Shown in pieces: positions 38,869 to 50,530 of a stretch of DNA of 64,000 bases. Each line of letters starts with the position of its first letter. Within the stretch, counting starts at the first letter, position 1. The notes under the pieces were generated by a model. That model saw nothing but the letters and a program-made list of their open reading frames with translations, was not told where the DNA came from and did not search any database. The position numbers and the translations under genes were made by a program. Source of the DNA: Mimachlamys varia (taxonomy: Eukaryota; Mollusca; Bivalvia; Pectinida; Pectinidae); contig OX392538.1 in NCBI GenBank assembly GCA_947623455.1, forward strand, positions 2,108,001-2,172,000, written 5' to 3'.

Positions 38869-39235
38869 GTTGACTTTCTTCTCTACCTTTGTAACACGAA
38901 GCCATACCTGGTAGTTGGTGACCGGTTAGTTGACTTGCTTCTCTACCTTGGTGACACGAATCCATACCTGGTAGTTGGTGACCGGTTAGTTGACTTTCTT
39001 CTCTACCTTTGTAACACGAAGCCATACCTGGTAGTTGGTGACCGGTTAGTTGACTTGCTTCTCTACCTTGGTGACACGAATCCATACCTGGTAGTTGGTG
39101 ACCGGTTAGTTGACTTTCTTCTCTACCTTGGTTATACGAAGCCATACCTGGTAGTTGGTGACCGGTTAGTTGTCTTGCTTCTCTGCCTTGGTGACACGAA
39201 TCCATACTTTGAAGTTGATATACAGCTTTTGGACT
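38869..39235 (+). repeat. 60-bp tandem repeat, right part
   Basis: Six units continue the left array. Two variants alternate, GACTTTCTTCTC with GTAACACGAAGCC and GACTTGCTTCTC with GTGACACGAATCC, giving a 120-bp higher-order period. Confidence 0.9.
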
Positions 39236-39397
39236 CTTAATTCAGATTTATTAGTAGTATTTACCTCTTTTCGTTTGCAACAGGGTCGAAAGTATGTGAC
39301 TACATTAACTGTCTGTTATTTAAAATTTCTGTATTGATGAAAAAAAAAATTTATTCAACATAATGAAGACGGTTATGTCTCTGTTTTTATTATTCAG

Positions 39398-39516
39398 AGT
39401 TTAGAACTGACGGGAAGATAACGCCCCCAGATATCCCGATCTCACAGCTTGTGGAGATACTGGAGGAGAACAGATTTGAAAATGATGTTTATGTAGAAAG
39501 CGACAAACTATTTTGA
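39398..39516 (+). CDS. SPR copy E exon 3
   Basis: After the acceptor TATTATTCAG, 119 bp encode FRTDGKITPPDIPISQ and the last helix with NRFENDVYVES, then TGA. Confidence 0.75.
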
Positions 39517-40204
39517 TTCTACCCGTCGTGTCAACTGAGCATTCGATATGATAATCAGAAGATCTATTTCATAATAGTAACATTACATAATACTTATACT
39601 ACATAATATGATAATAACATTACAAGATAATGGTATTTATTATTCAGACAAGTGTCTTATTACACTAGACATCGGTATAACGTTATTGTCTTATATAGGT
39701 TTCCATTATTTTAAAGTCGGCAGGTCGAGAACAACATCAAAACTGGGGCGGGTCCGGTTCATGACCTTTTTTAAAAAGAATTATATATCTTAATTATGCA
39801 TTATAAAGCGCGTAACTTTAGATTAGTTCCAGCCGCAGTTTTAAAGGAGGGGTACCAATTTGGTGCCTTCTGGTGGCTCTCATGGACAAGTTTTATTTTT
39901 GCATATCAACACCTATGGGTCATGATATGACTTAAATTTAAGGTCATGCCGGAGCGCTTAACGAGTTATGTGGGGGTCCAACTTAAGAGTACAACTTAAA
40001 ACTGATCATAAAAATTTGCTTAATATTTCAAAAATATATCTTCTTTTGAGCTTAAATATGAACAAGATAGATGACAGATAATCTTTCAGATGCAGATACA
40101 TTAGACGCAGGTTAATCAGAACTATGAGCAATGGTCGCCGACTTAATTATAAATATTTAATATTTTTGAAAATGAATGTTTGTGAATACATTGTGTATGC
40201 CCAT
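39517..40204. other. 3' flank of SPR copy E, nothing recognised
   Basis: AT-rich, no gene seen. Confidence 0.4.
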
Positions 40205-41230
40205 TAGTATACTGATGTGTTGTGATTGAGAATGATGACTCGGTTATCAATTTGAGGACTTGGTATTTGCTTTGATGTGAATGTCTCCATGGAAATCTAT
40301 CTTTTCTACCCCTAGTTTAATCGATTTTGACTACGGATTGCAGTTTTATTGACGTTTCGGTATTTTCTCATGATTCCTACATTCGCATTGTTAAATTTTC
40401 AGATGAATCAGAAAACAATTTTGGCCGACAGGGAGCCAACTTTTATTATTAGAGTAATCGTTTGTTAACGCTATTTCTTGAGAAGTACTGGATGGAGCTT
40501 TTTAAAAGTTCAAACGAAGGATCCCATTGGTCTCTTAAAGTGCAATGACCAAGTTCCAGGCGGTTCTGAAAAACAATATGGCCGAAAGCAGCCAACTTCG
40601 ATTTTGACAGTAGAAGTGTAGTATCGCTATTTCTTAACAAGAACTGGATGGGACATTTGCTCTGTATACACAGTAATACAAGTCACAACAGGTGGTCAGC
40701 GGACTATTTTTATTTACATATTTGTCCATGTGGATTTGAATATGTATCAAATCCGTTTACATTTGCAAACTTTGTTCAGCTTCCTCCAAGAAAACTACCA
40801 GCCAATATAATGTCTCTTTGCTTTTCGGTATTTCAGAAAAAAACGGTTTGACACCTTTGCTTTTGTCTATGTCATTTTTGTTTGCAAACCTCAGTAAGGT
40901 CCTTCCAAAGAAGATGCCATCCAAATGTTATGGCGCTAGGCCTTTCACTATTACGAAAAACCCGTAATCTGAACTCAAAATCGATTGAACTAAATCGAAA
41001 TATTAAATATGAACAAAGGAAAGATGTGCATGGAGACCTCGTAAAAGTACAAGAGAATAACACCAGATGTTCCGAAATAGTAAGCGTCTTCTGCTTCATG
41101 GACGACACCCGCTATGTAAATATAGGTCAAATCCAAATAAAATGACATGGCCTCAAAGTGAGAATAGAGGCAGACTTCTCAAACACAACAAACGTATTAA
41201 AAAACGCCCATCTTCATATTATGCTTGGAT
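40205..41230. mobile_element. retroelement debris, both orientations
   Basis: A plus-strand tail fragment lies at 40205-40390 (TGTTGTGATTGAGAATGATG, then TTAATCGATTTTGACTAC). An antisense tail lies at 40955-41230 (CGTAATCTGAACTCAAAATC, then TCTTCTGCTTCATGGACGAC). The DNA between is unassigned. Confidence 0.5.
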
Positions 41231-42389
41231 GTTGCCGGACATCGTATTTGGGCATTTGCTCACTTGCCCTTCGGACCTGGTAAGCTTAAAACCGGTTGGA
41301 AGGCAAGGTTTAGCCAAACAGATAAACAATTAATCACAATCCATATTCCTTATGTCGAAACTGACAAATATTTCTTATAGTTACCTAGAAATATAAAGTC
41401 AGAACATTCTCTTAAGTATCACTATCTGTAAATGTACACTAACTTGAACACAATAGGATTAAAGTAAGATCTTTGTCCTCAATTTCATTAAAAAAAATGA
41501 TTGAAGTTCAATAAGAGTGGACACGGGCTTTGCCTACATCAGCCAGAATTACAAAAACAAATATATAGAAAGAAAGAAAAAAGAGAGTTATGATATACAG
41601 AAACAGTGATGCAAGGGGAGTAACTCCCGCAATAGTTTCAGTGTCAATACATATGTTCAGAATAAGTATCACCAGTGTTACATATCAACAGAATCAAAAA
41701 GACTACAAGTACTTCTAACCTTAAAGTCCATAACCAAACACTGGCTGCGGCCATTCTTCCAAGCTGTTCTTAGATACATTCCATACAAAATTCATGCTAA
41801 TAATCAGCCGCAGTCATCATTTTTTCATCGTCATGCATAACCTGCATTTATCAAGTATAAGATAAATAATATTTCATGTTTCTTGATATTTTAATAGGAA
41901 GACTTGTAAATAGAATATATTTATTTAACAATTATATAACAGCTAATTATGGTTAGATAACCTCTTTGTATCAGTGATAAAGACTAATATATTTTCAAGT
42001 AAAGAGGCATTAATATCATCGCTACATTGCGAACAACCTTTGAGTAAGACATTTAAATTATAATGTTCATGATCTTCATTCTGTAACACGCCTTTGTTTA
42101 TTATTCTTTGTTCTCAATCCGTTATATAATGATTTGACAACTTCCCTTGAAGGTTGTCGCCCCTTGAACTCCAAGATAGAATTGTCTAATTTGTGAGAGT
42201 TGACGTTTAAATTCAAGATTCTGCATGCGATCATTGGGTTAGCTAATGCAAAAGGGCACCATAATGTTATTCCCTATGAGATATTGTCAGATCAGAAAAA
42301 AGTGAAAGAAACGGCGAAAAGATCAAGATATGATTATAATCAGATTTATTTTATAACCTCAGACGTCTAGAAATATTGGGTCTGTAATG
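41231..42389. other. intergenic, nothing recognised
   Basis: No gene or repeat structure that I can support. Confidence 0.4.
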
Positions 42390-43130
42390 AATGTATGCGA
42401 CGAATTTACTTCTTTATATGCAAGTTTTATGGTCGCTATCTTTGTCTCCTTGAGAGATCTTCTGTATCTTTGTGTGATATGAAGATGGACGTTTTTCAGC
42501 TAGCTCATTAGTGTTCTTGTGATTAGCAATGATGACTCGGTTCTCATTAAACAAATCCCTTGCCAAATATTTTAATTTCATTTTCAGATATATCGATGAT
42601 GTGTTGTCTATGAACGACAATAAGTTTGCAGACCACGTTGATTGTATGTACCCTTCTGAACTTGAAATAAAGGACACAACATACTCTTCTACATCAGCTG
42701 CTTACCTCGATCTCTACTGAAACTATGATCAACATGGAGAGCTTACTACAAAGTTATACGATAAACGTGACGTTTCAATTTTCCGATCGTGAATTTTCTA
42801 TTTCTTGATAGTAACACCCCTTCTTATCTAACTTATTGAGTTATCATGTCGCTGTTGATTCGTTATTCTAGGGCGTGCTCTAATTATCGTGATTGATGTC
42901 GACTGCTGACAAACATTGGCAGGTTGATCAGCACTATGTTTTATAGCCGCCCTCTTTGTCTCCTTGAACAAAATATTCTGTATCTTTGTGTGAAATGAAG
43001 ATGGACGTTTTTGAGTATGGTCATTAGTGTGATTACTTGTTGTGACTGACAATGATACTTTGTTCTTATTTAGAGAACTTGATGTTTACAAGGATGTAAT
43101 GGCGGGTGTCGTCGATGAAGTAAGCGGCTC
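42390..43130 (+). mobile_element. YIDD-family reverse transcriptase fragment and tail
   Basis: The best reverse transcriptase piece of this family in the window. From 42586 the frame encodes FRYIDDVLSMND, then YPSELEIKDTT and SAAYLDLY, followed by a stop and decayed matches to LTTKLYDKRD, a block like LIRYSRACSNY and a C-terminal part. The tail with GACAATGAT and GGCGGGTGTCGTCGATGAAG follows. A duplicate tail piece precedes it at 42400-42540. The catalytic YIDD, the KLYDKRD block and the linked hammerhead repeats suggest a Penelope-like element, but the assignment is provisional. Confidence 0.6.
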
Positions 43131-43439
43131 TCCACTTCGAGCTTGTAAACAAAAACTGCTGCCGTGTCATCCCCGCAGCTGAGCCTGCGCACTGCATCCA
43201 GTCGTCATTCTTCCGCGATGACGCAGTTCACTAAATTTGTTTCAATGCATGATAATTAAATTATGTTTTTGAATTTAGCTGCTTGTTTCCTTTTACTGTT
43301 ATTATAACGTAACAGAAATGTACATGATTAATTGATGATTAGTTCATCGTAACGATTTCTCGATTACTTGTCATTACTGAATACTTTTTGATGATTTGTC
43401 CTATTACAAACGGATCACAAACCAGTAGCGAATTGTGAC

Positions 43440-43535
43440 CGCCCCTGGCTTCAGTCGTGTGTGCCCGCCCCTGGCTTCAGTCGTGTGTGCCCGCCCCTGG
43501 CTTCAGTCGTGTGTGCCCGCTCCTGGCTTCAGTCC
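43440..43535 (+). repeat. 26-bp tandem repeat, four copies
   Basis: The unit contains CCCCTGGCTTCAGTCGTGTG. The fourth copy has TCCTGG and then ends. Confidence 0.95.
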
Positions 43536-44554
43536 CTATCATTACTCTCCTTAACATTGACCCAATCAAGGTGTTTATTGTCCATCGGGGGATTTCATTT
43601 CACTCCTGTATAATGGTCTGTGTAAGTTGAGCTCGTCCCACAATTGCTCTATTGGGGACTAATATGTATTGTAGTGTAGCTAATCAAAACCTGAGACGTC
43701 GGTTTGAGCCAGAAAGTCACGACAAAACCCTAGCAACAAGGGGTCTCATGTTGTCCTGGTGCACGTAATGCTACGTTGATGGTAAGGTCGTGTGGTCTCA
43801 AGACCTGATCCTGATATCTTACAGCTGTGAGATCCATGGACGAACACGAGAGGTGTTTTCACGCCTTTGGGGTATTCCTGCTCGTACCGTAAGAGATCCT
43901 CCCCCGAATCTGTCGCTTTCCGTTACGCAGTCATCAGATCTCGGCGGCGCTGATTGGCTTCCAGCTTGAAATTTTGTCTCCAGTATCCGACATGATAATC
44001 TAAGGACATTATCAAACACACAAGTAAGTTTTTGTTGTAGTTTCACTGTATTGAGGCCGATTTTTGTACATGCCGTGAGTAAGGAGATACCCACTAGGAA
44101 TTTAGCGTGTTTTCTGTGGACAGCACAGTGTCCGACCAACTGAAATTTGACAGTTTTCTGATGTTTCATGACGTTAACAGAAAATATCACGGCATGATAC
44201 ATTGTAAATTTTATACCAAATTAAAGAAAAACATATTTCTCCGTCGATCAAGACAACTCCCAGTGAGATATCTTGAACGGTTATGTCAAAATCACGTTTC
44301 CCATATGGTGTGGTATTTTAATATGTGGTGACACGTAGTGTTTCTTTATAATGTTAATTAAAATGTGTTACTGACATCTTGATGACTCATATTGGGTGTT
44401 AAGTAGCGTACATGATTCCCATTACAAACCAACAGGTGGATTGGAGTATACGTTTACACTGAAGAATGACAAACTGCATAATCATATACCAAACTTAAAT
44501 TGCATGGGCTTATTTTTTTTACAACGGGGTGAGAATATGTCGTCTAAATTTGGT
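43536..44554. other. unassigned DNA of more even base composition
   Basis: No family is recognised. The 127-codon minus-strand frame at 43819-44202 has no visible domain or splice context. Confidence 0.4.
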
Positions 44555-45260
44555 GACAATGATGGCTCGGTTCTCATTTCCAGGATTGATGCTTACTTGG
44601 ATGTGACCAGGATTTACATTGGGGTGTCGTCGATGAAGCAGAAAACGCTTACTCTTCCGGAACACCTGGTCTTTGGAGTAAACTGAGACCTAAGTAAACT
44701 CCCTGTTTACTTAGGAGTAAACTGAGACCGTCAAGTCTGACGCCTTGTGTGTGTCTCCTGGTGTAACGTTTTGGGAGAGAGAGGTCTTGTTTAGATATTG
44801 TTTAGACATCGCAAAGTGTGTAGGTCACACAGACAGGAAAGTCGGTACCCTGTCCCAAAATACCACCTTGATGCGATACCGCCATATTCATATGACCGAA
44901 ACTTTGCCAACCGAAGCCAAATCGCTAATGAGTAAAAACAAGCTAAGGAAATATTTGAAGAAGGCAAGGGATCGGCAGTCATGCAGTAGATCATGTATAC
45001 CTATTCCCCTAGTGTTCCAAAATATGGTGTTTACATGTCAAAGCTGATTATTATTTTAGAGCTTACACTTAATAAATAGATTTTGGTTGCTGACAAATTC
45101 ATGGTACATGGATTATAGGTTGATGAATTTGAATAAGTTGTTTGACGGCCATCTTTGTCTTATAGCGATATGTTATGTATTATATTTCTATATAAAGGTT
45201 GACGTTTTATAATATGTTCATTATTACGCGTTGCAATTGAGAATGATACCTTAATTCTCA
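44555..45260 (+). mobile_element. retroelement tail fragments
   Basis: 44555-44690 carries GACAATGATGGCTCGGTTCTC, then GGTGTCGTCGATGAAGCAG. 45010-45250 carries decayed reverse transcriptase C-terminal sequence (GGCCATCTTTGTCTTATAG). The interior 44700-45000 is unassigned. Confidence 0.45.
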
Positions 45261-46379
45261 CTATGAGAATCGAAAAATGTAGAATAGTCTGAGATCACAG
45301 CAGCATTCAGTGCGCACACTTATTGGAGTTGCCTCCCTTCGTATAGGTCTTAGCCTGTAATTTACATTTGCCCTCATACAAACATACGAAAGCCCAAAGC
45401 GACCGGAAACTTTTACACAAGTTAGTAGTTCAAAGTTTATCGGCCGTTTTGGGCTATGGTACACATCTAAATACTTTAGTTTTCAACAGTGTACCGCGTT
45501 ATATTTTTGTGCGGTACTGAGGGCTAGAAAACGGGAATCTCATTCCCGAGTAGAAGTCTATTCGAGTATTTCAACCAATCAAAATGATCGCTTCTTGTGG
45601 CACTCGGTAAGACCATTTTATCTTCTTGGTATATTTCTAAAGGCATGATTACAATGTCAGTCTACGGTATGACTTTTTGTCCTTATGTTTAAACACAACC
45701 GACAGGTTTTCTTGACCGACGATGTTGCCGCCATGTTGGTTTGTATCCTATCCCGGCTGCATGTAGTCTCAGATGAAAGAATTGATATGATTGGCTACTA
45801 TTTTAGTGCGAAAACGAGATTTTCGTTTATTCCAGCCCACGATACACATATGATAGAGAAGTGTACCGTGGGTGGGTGTCCGTCGATGGTATATATTGCA
45901 CATGTATAAAATCGTATATCTATCTACCGTAAAGCTCTTTACAGTAACTTTGTTTACTCAGACATAGTAATAGAAATTAGACAGAATTTTTTTCCAAGGC
46001 CGTCACTGATACAACTAGAATTTACAATTACGTGACATCATATTGTAGATACAATAATGAACATAACCAATTCTCATTTTGTTCATCACCGATATTGTTT
46101 GACAGTGCGAAGACCTTTTTTTATTATATTAAATATAACAACTCTGAAATTGATAATATTGAAATACTTTAAAACATCTTTCAATTCATTTTTATCCATC
46201 GTCATCTTATTCCATTAACCATTTCAAAGCATCTTATCGAATTTCAACTGCAACGAAGACGTAATATAACTTCATATAACGTGGTTTTCTCATCAAATTA
46301 CGTAATGCAGGCATAGAAGTTAAAGTGTTTATATTGCAGAATAACTCATCCCAAACTCCGCCTAGGTTTTACAAATTCA
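45261..46379. other. intergenic, nothing recognised
   Basis: No gene or repeat is named in this stretch. Confidence 0.4.
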
Positions 46380-46790
46380 TTTCGATTTCCAACTTTCGGC
46401 CCCTAGCATTACTGACGAGTCCTAGAAAGACAAAACAGCTGTATGATGCAGGTTAATTATTTCCCCGGCATACCGTATCTATCTATAACTAAACTTAAAC
46501 GGTGCAGCATTGTGTGTGTGTTACGTCATCTTTCAATACTGCAATGACAAGTGTGTTTACTTGACAATGATGACTCGGTTCTTCTTTCGAGGACTTGATG
46601 TTTACTTGAATGTGATCAAGATTTACATGGCGGGTGTCGTCGATGAAGCAGAAGACGCTTACTCTTCCGGAACACATAATCTTCTTCTCTTGTACTGTTA
46701 CAAGGGTCTCTATGTAGATAGAATCGATGTAATCGATTTTGAGTTAGGATTATGGTTTTGTTGACGCTTCAATATTCTCTATATTTTTGC
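46380..46790 (+). mobile_element. hammerhead repeat joined to the retroelement tail
   Basis: The ribozyme motif at 46406-46449 is followed by GGCATACCGTATCTATC, GTGTGTGTGTTACGTCATC, and then TGACAATGATGACTCGG, GGCGGGTGTCGTCGATGAAG and a run ending GATTTTGAGTTAGGATTATG. The order links the ribozyme repeat and the retroelement 3' region in one unit. Confidence 0.55.
46406..46449 (+). ncRNA. hammerhead ribozyme motif with core mutation
   Basis: CTGACGA is intact, stem I (GCATTA/TGATGC) has one G-T wobble, and stem II retains GTC/GAC. The conserved GAAA reads AAAA, which removes the essential G12. Predicted inactive. Confidence 0.65.
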
Positions 46791-46829
46791 TACAGGTAAG
46801 CACACTAAAAACGACTATCTCTATATCAT

Positions 46830-47520
46830 ACAAGGATACAAAATATTTCTCGATAAAACCTGCATCTCCCGAATCCCTTTGTCGTAAGTTTTATAGTCAG
46901 CAGAATCTCGATATTCAGGGCAAGCCCTAGATTAGCGAATTTAGTTCGGCAAGTAATCACCATAGGTTTGTGAAGAACTGGTGTTACTATCAAGAAAGGG
47001 AAAGTTCACAATCGGAAAATGAAATCGTCACGTTTATAATATAGCTTAGTAACTAGCTATCCATGTTGGTCATATTAAGTAAAATTCGAGGTAATCAGCT
47101 GATGTAGAAGAATATTCTGTCCTTTATTTCAAGCTCATAATGATATACATATTCAGAAATTATAAATTTCACATTGCATCTGATAAGAATATGCTCGGGA
47201 AACACTGATAATGATAAAAATATCGTTCAGTCGTTTTGTAGGATGTTTGGATGGTGGCACGGATGAGTAAGAATGAGTACTTGCAATCACAAGTATATTT
47301 TAGAAGATTGTTGAAAGTTTCTAAATTCATCAGAAATTCATCCGAAGCGTCAATAAAACTAAACCGAACTCAAAATCGATTAAATCAGGGTCACATATGA
47401 GCAAAGGAAAGATTTACACCGAGACTGTCAATAGTACAAAGGATCTTTGACCAGGTGTCCCGGAACAGTTTTCTACTTCATCTACGACACCGAACAATGA
47501 AAATCTAGGCCGAATCCATA
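46830..47520 (-). mobile_element. retroelement debris, antisense
   Basis: 46850-47050 is the antisense of the reverse transcriptase C-terminal region (CCTGCATCTCCCGAATCCC, then TACTATCAAGAAAGGGAAAG). 47335-47520 is the antisense tail (CCGAAGCGTCAATAAAAC, then CTACTTCATCTACGACACC). Confidence 0.5.
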
Positions 47521-47688
47521 AAGGGTACAGCAGTTTATCAATTTTGCTTAAAATCTACATTTATTCTGGGAATGCTTGTAAATCTTGATTAGGGACTGTA
47601 CTTTGTATGTCAACTAAACGTCTGTAGGCTGTCCAAGACTCTTTGTTGGATTGGCCTCAAACAACATAACATTAGAGGAAATTGTATT

Positions 47689-48033
47689 TCACTTGATTTT
47701 CGTTGTTGCTCGATATTTTGATAGTTCTAGAACTGACACATAGTCTATATTGGATTGGCTGATGTTGCTATTGTGAAATGACGCAGAAAGCGCTACTGCC
47801 TTGACGTGACTTGATTTAAAAAATAACTTGTAAATATCACGTGGTTTTTCCGGGTGGCCGTGTTGTTCCACATTACGACCGAATCTTCCCCCATTCGTCA
47901 TCATTTTCTGCTCATTGTTTCCCGCGCCGCTTGCCAAACCATTTGTCATGTTACAGATTATGATTAACGAGCGTGTAGGATAATTCCTGAATCTATGTTG
48001 CCCATTCGTCTCAATTACTGTATTATTAATCAA
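47689..48033 (-). CDS. open frame, candidate exon, function unknown
   Basis: A 114-codon minus-strand frame has less biased composition than its surroundings, with MTNGLASGAGNNEQ and GHPEKPRDIYKLFFK. I recognise no family. A start exon or a chance frame are both possible. Confidence 0.15.
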   Translation of the reverse strand: MINNTVIETNGQHRFRNYPTRSLIIICNMTNGLASGAGNNEQKMMTNGGRFGRNVEQHGHPEKPRDIYKLFFKSSHVKAVALSASFHNSNISQSNIDYVSVLELSKYRATTKIK

Positions 48034-48439
48034 GTTCTAAACGTTTTAAGACGAATTATGTAATTGCTCTTTAAAAGCAGATGGATGTTTGGGAAGGAAA
48101 TCTAAACAACTTACACGCTGTGCTCGCCAAAGTTTTGTTTGTGAAGCTCTTACATGACTTCGTTTTATTTACAATGAACATGCATATAAATCGTTAATCA
48201 AGTCAGCGTTCCATCTAGGAGACTAAATCAAATATCATTTTGGTAAGTATATTGGATAAGATTATATTTTACATCAAATAAGAATACAAAACGTGTTCAT
48301 TATGTATTATTTTAGCGCACATGCTTAAAGTATGCTTATTCCGTGGGGTGGCGTCCGCCATCAGGCGTCAGCTTTTTACCGTAAGCAATTTCTTCTCAAT
48401 AACAAAGCGGTCAAATATTCTGTTATTGTGCCTGTAGCA

Positions 48440-48985
48440 TGCAGGATAGACTACCAAGTTTGTTTAATGCATGACTTTCAAGGTCACAGGGTCAAATAAA
48501 TTGACATCTTCATGATGATCAAAAGGCCCAGAGTACTGAAACATAGCACGTAGCATGATGGAATGAAGCACCACCAAGTTTAGTCAAATGAATGACCTTG
48601 ACCCACTTTTAAGGTCACAGGAGTCAAATGATTTAAACCTACAAGCAACTTCTAGTCCCAGGGTACTGATAATTGACATTTAATATGTTTGTTTAAATGA
48701 ATGACATTGACTCACATTCAGTGTCAAAAGTGTCAAACAACTTTCACTGAATAATCAAAATCAAATACATGTAGCAAAGTTGATACAAGCTTTGTTCAAA
48801 TGGATGTACTTAACCCCCTTTCAATGTCAGAGGTCAAATATATTATAATGTTTAAGCCTCCCCATAACCAAAAGACAAAAGTACTGATATAACGCATGTA
48901 GAATGCGGAAATGAGGCTACCATTTTTTTATGAATGACCTTAACTACTTTCAAGGTCAAAGGGTCAATTTTTCAAAACAAGTTCT
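48440..48985 (+). repeat. degenerate repeat rich in AAGGTCA and TGACCTTGAC
   Basis: Imperfect units of about 120 bp each contain CAAGTTT, AAATGAATGACCTTGAC and TCAAGGTCACAGGGTCAAA with variations. Repeats with these words are common in bivalve DNA. Confidence 0.7.
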
Positions 48986-49100
48986 CAATAACCTAACGCA
49001 GATGAGCGATACAGGCCCATTGGACTATCTTGTTTTGAAATGTTTTCATTATATTTACTACATATTTATCAGAATATTTTCAAGTACGTTATTTTCAAGG

Positions 49101-49270
49101 ATTCATTAAATCACTACGTTTGTACGCGTTCGGACAGGAAGTATTCATTAAATCACTACGTTTGTACGCGTTCGGACAGGAAGTATTCATTAAATCACTA
49201 CGTTTGTACGCGTTCGGACAGGAAGTATTCATTAAATCACTACGTTTGTACGCGTTCGGACAGGAAGTAT
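49101..49270 (+). repeat. 42-bp tandem repeat, four identical copies
   Basis: Units start at 49101, 49143, 49185 and 49227 with ATTCATTAAATCACTACG and contain TACGCGTTCGGACAGG. No differences are seen between the copies. Confidence 0.95.
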
Positions 49271-50300
49271 CTCCACGACAAGGTACATGAATATACTATC
49301 AGCTGTCTTTTAGGTTGGTAGAGTTGTCAAATATTATGTTCATTGTTAAACCATTTGTTGATTTTTATCAAATAAACGTATATGGAACAATACTTTCCCT
49401 GTTAATACCGTCTGTATAATGACTTGTGTCCCTGCTATTCCTAACATACCCACACACAGTGATGTTTTGTACACGGTAACTTGACATTCCTGTTTGCTGT
49501 ACCGGCGCTGTCAATAATCACTGCCGTGTCTTTGACCTTGGATCACTTTTGGGCGACACATTGGACTAATGTTTCCCTGGTTTCCAGACCAAGTTTCTCC
49601 GCCATAATGTGGAGTTACACGCTTCCCGGAACAGCGCCTCCGACAGCTGACTGGAGGGATGAATGACTCCCGAGCCACAGCTTGATAACAGCGACCTTCC
49701 GGTATTGCCGACACGTGGACTGTGACTTTAACAGAACGGATCGAACTACTTCGTAATCGTCCTCTTGTTGATTACATGTCAATTTAGCGCGATTAAATGT
49801 CACTTGAGTACCACTTCCGGATCCGGTGATAGATTGCGAAACTTAATCCGATTGCCGTCCTTCAGGTACCAAATAAAAGAGACTTTCGGGCGAACTTGGC
49901 CAATATCGAACGTTTGTCTTCATTTGATTGAACTTTACGAGACTAAATGCTCACGGACCTAATATGGCAGCTCATTGACGCTATTACCACTCGGCAATCG
50001 TCAATCAAGTTGACTCCTGTTTTTGTATTAGAGTTTTTCCTACGGTAGAGTAGTATACGTAACAGGCTTGATCTGTGCACTTTGAGCTGAGGGAAATAAA
50101 CAAAGAAGATGATGAGCTAACACGAGATATCAACACCATTAACAGGTATGTTCGGCCATCTTGTTCACTTGAGGACAAATGGAAACACTGAAGGTCATAA
50201 AGCCACTTAAACATAGTCCCAAGGTATTCTTATTAATATTGATTAACAGTTTTGCTCATTCACCCAACCGGAACCCACGCTTTCGGCTACCTTTTCAAAC
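49271..50300. other. unassigned DNA
   Basis: Base composition is more even at 49480-49720, but no coding exon can be supported. Confidence 0.35.
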
Positions 50301-50309
50301 AGTACTTCA

Positions 50310-50530
50310 TTAGTTCTAAATCTCCAAAATTAAAGGGGTTTTGCGCACTTGACCATTCTAGATCTGCTTTTACATTTAGAAATTTCGGATTCCCACCTTT
50401 TGGCCCCTAACATCACTGACGAGTCATAGGAGGACGAAATAGCTGTATGATACTGTTTAATTCATTTTTTCGGCATAATGTATTTATTACTTAATTTAAA
50501 AGGTGCAGCATAAATGGAAAACATCAAACG
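50310..50530 (+). repeat. hammerhead-bearing repeat copy
   Basis: The family body (AAAGGGGTTTTGCGCACTTG, then TTAGAAATTTCGGATTCCC) precedes the ribozyme, and GGCATAATGTATTTATTAC follows it. Confidence 0.65.
50411..50452 (+). ncRNA. type I hammerhead ribozyme, core intact
   Basis: CTGACGA and GAAA are intact and the cleavage triplet would be GTA. Stem I is shortened to ATCA/TGAT and stem II (GTC/GAC) has a mismatch at the fourth pair. Stem III begins with a T-G wobble. Weak activity is conceivable. Confidence 0.6.

Larger units (their letters stand above)
37099..38872 (+). mobile_element. non-coding LTR retrotransposon (TRIM-like)
   Basis: Two LTRs, 37103-37641 and 38325-38868, begin TGAACCATT and end CTGTTACA. 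They enclose 683 bp without coding capacity. A primer-site-like TGGCGCCGTGACC starts 3 bases after the left LTR, and a purine tract (AAAGGGACGAAA) precedes the right LTR. The 4-mer GTTG flanks both sides (37099-37102 and 38869-38872). The LTRs are nearly identical apart from a 5-base indel and a few substitutions, so the insertion is recent. It has no gag or pol and must depend on another element. Confidence 0.9.
34641..39516 (+). pseudogene. sepiapterin reductase-like pseudogene (copy E)
   Basis: Exons at 34641-35180, about 36570-36718 and 39398-39516 match SPR. Exon 1 starts MAEQKNIFLKK and is closest to copy D, but a base is missing in the cofactor loop (GCCAGCGAGGACTGG where copies A and C have GCCAGCCGAGGAC), and the frame reaches a stop. 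Exon 2 begins well after TTTCAACAG ([12 protein letters not shown]), then loses about 4 bases after GTTGAG and has TAG in place of the second Asp codon of DTDM. Exon 3 is intact: DGKITPPDIPISQLVEILEE, ending DKLF. The second intron holds a 60-bp tandem array split by a non-coding LTR element. Faults in two exons make this a pseudogene unless the upstream frame noted in the findings is used. Confidence 0.75.

Noticed and set aside
36752..39240. Open frames with repeated DLLLYLGDTNPYLVVGDRLV or HQLPGMDSCHQ units
   Set aside because: Both strands of a 60-bp tandem repeat stay open. There is no start context, splice site or homologue.
44745..45047. 100-codon frame with KSLMSKNKLRKYLKKARD
   Set aside because: A basic segment stands out, but no family, start context or neighbouring exon supports it.
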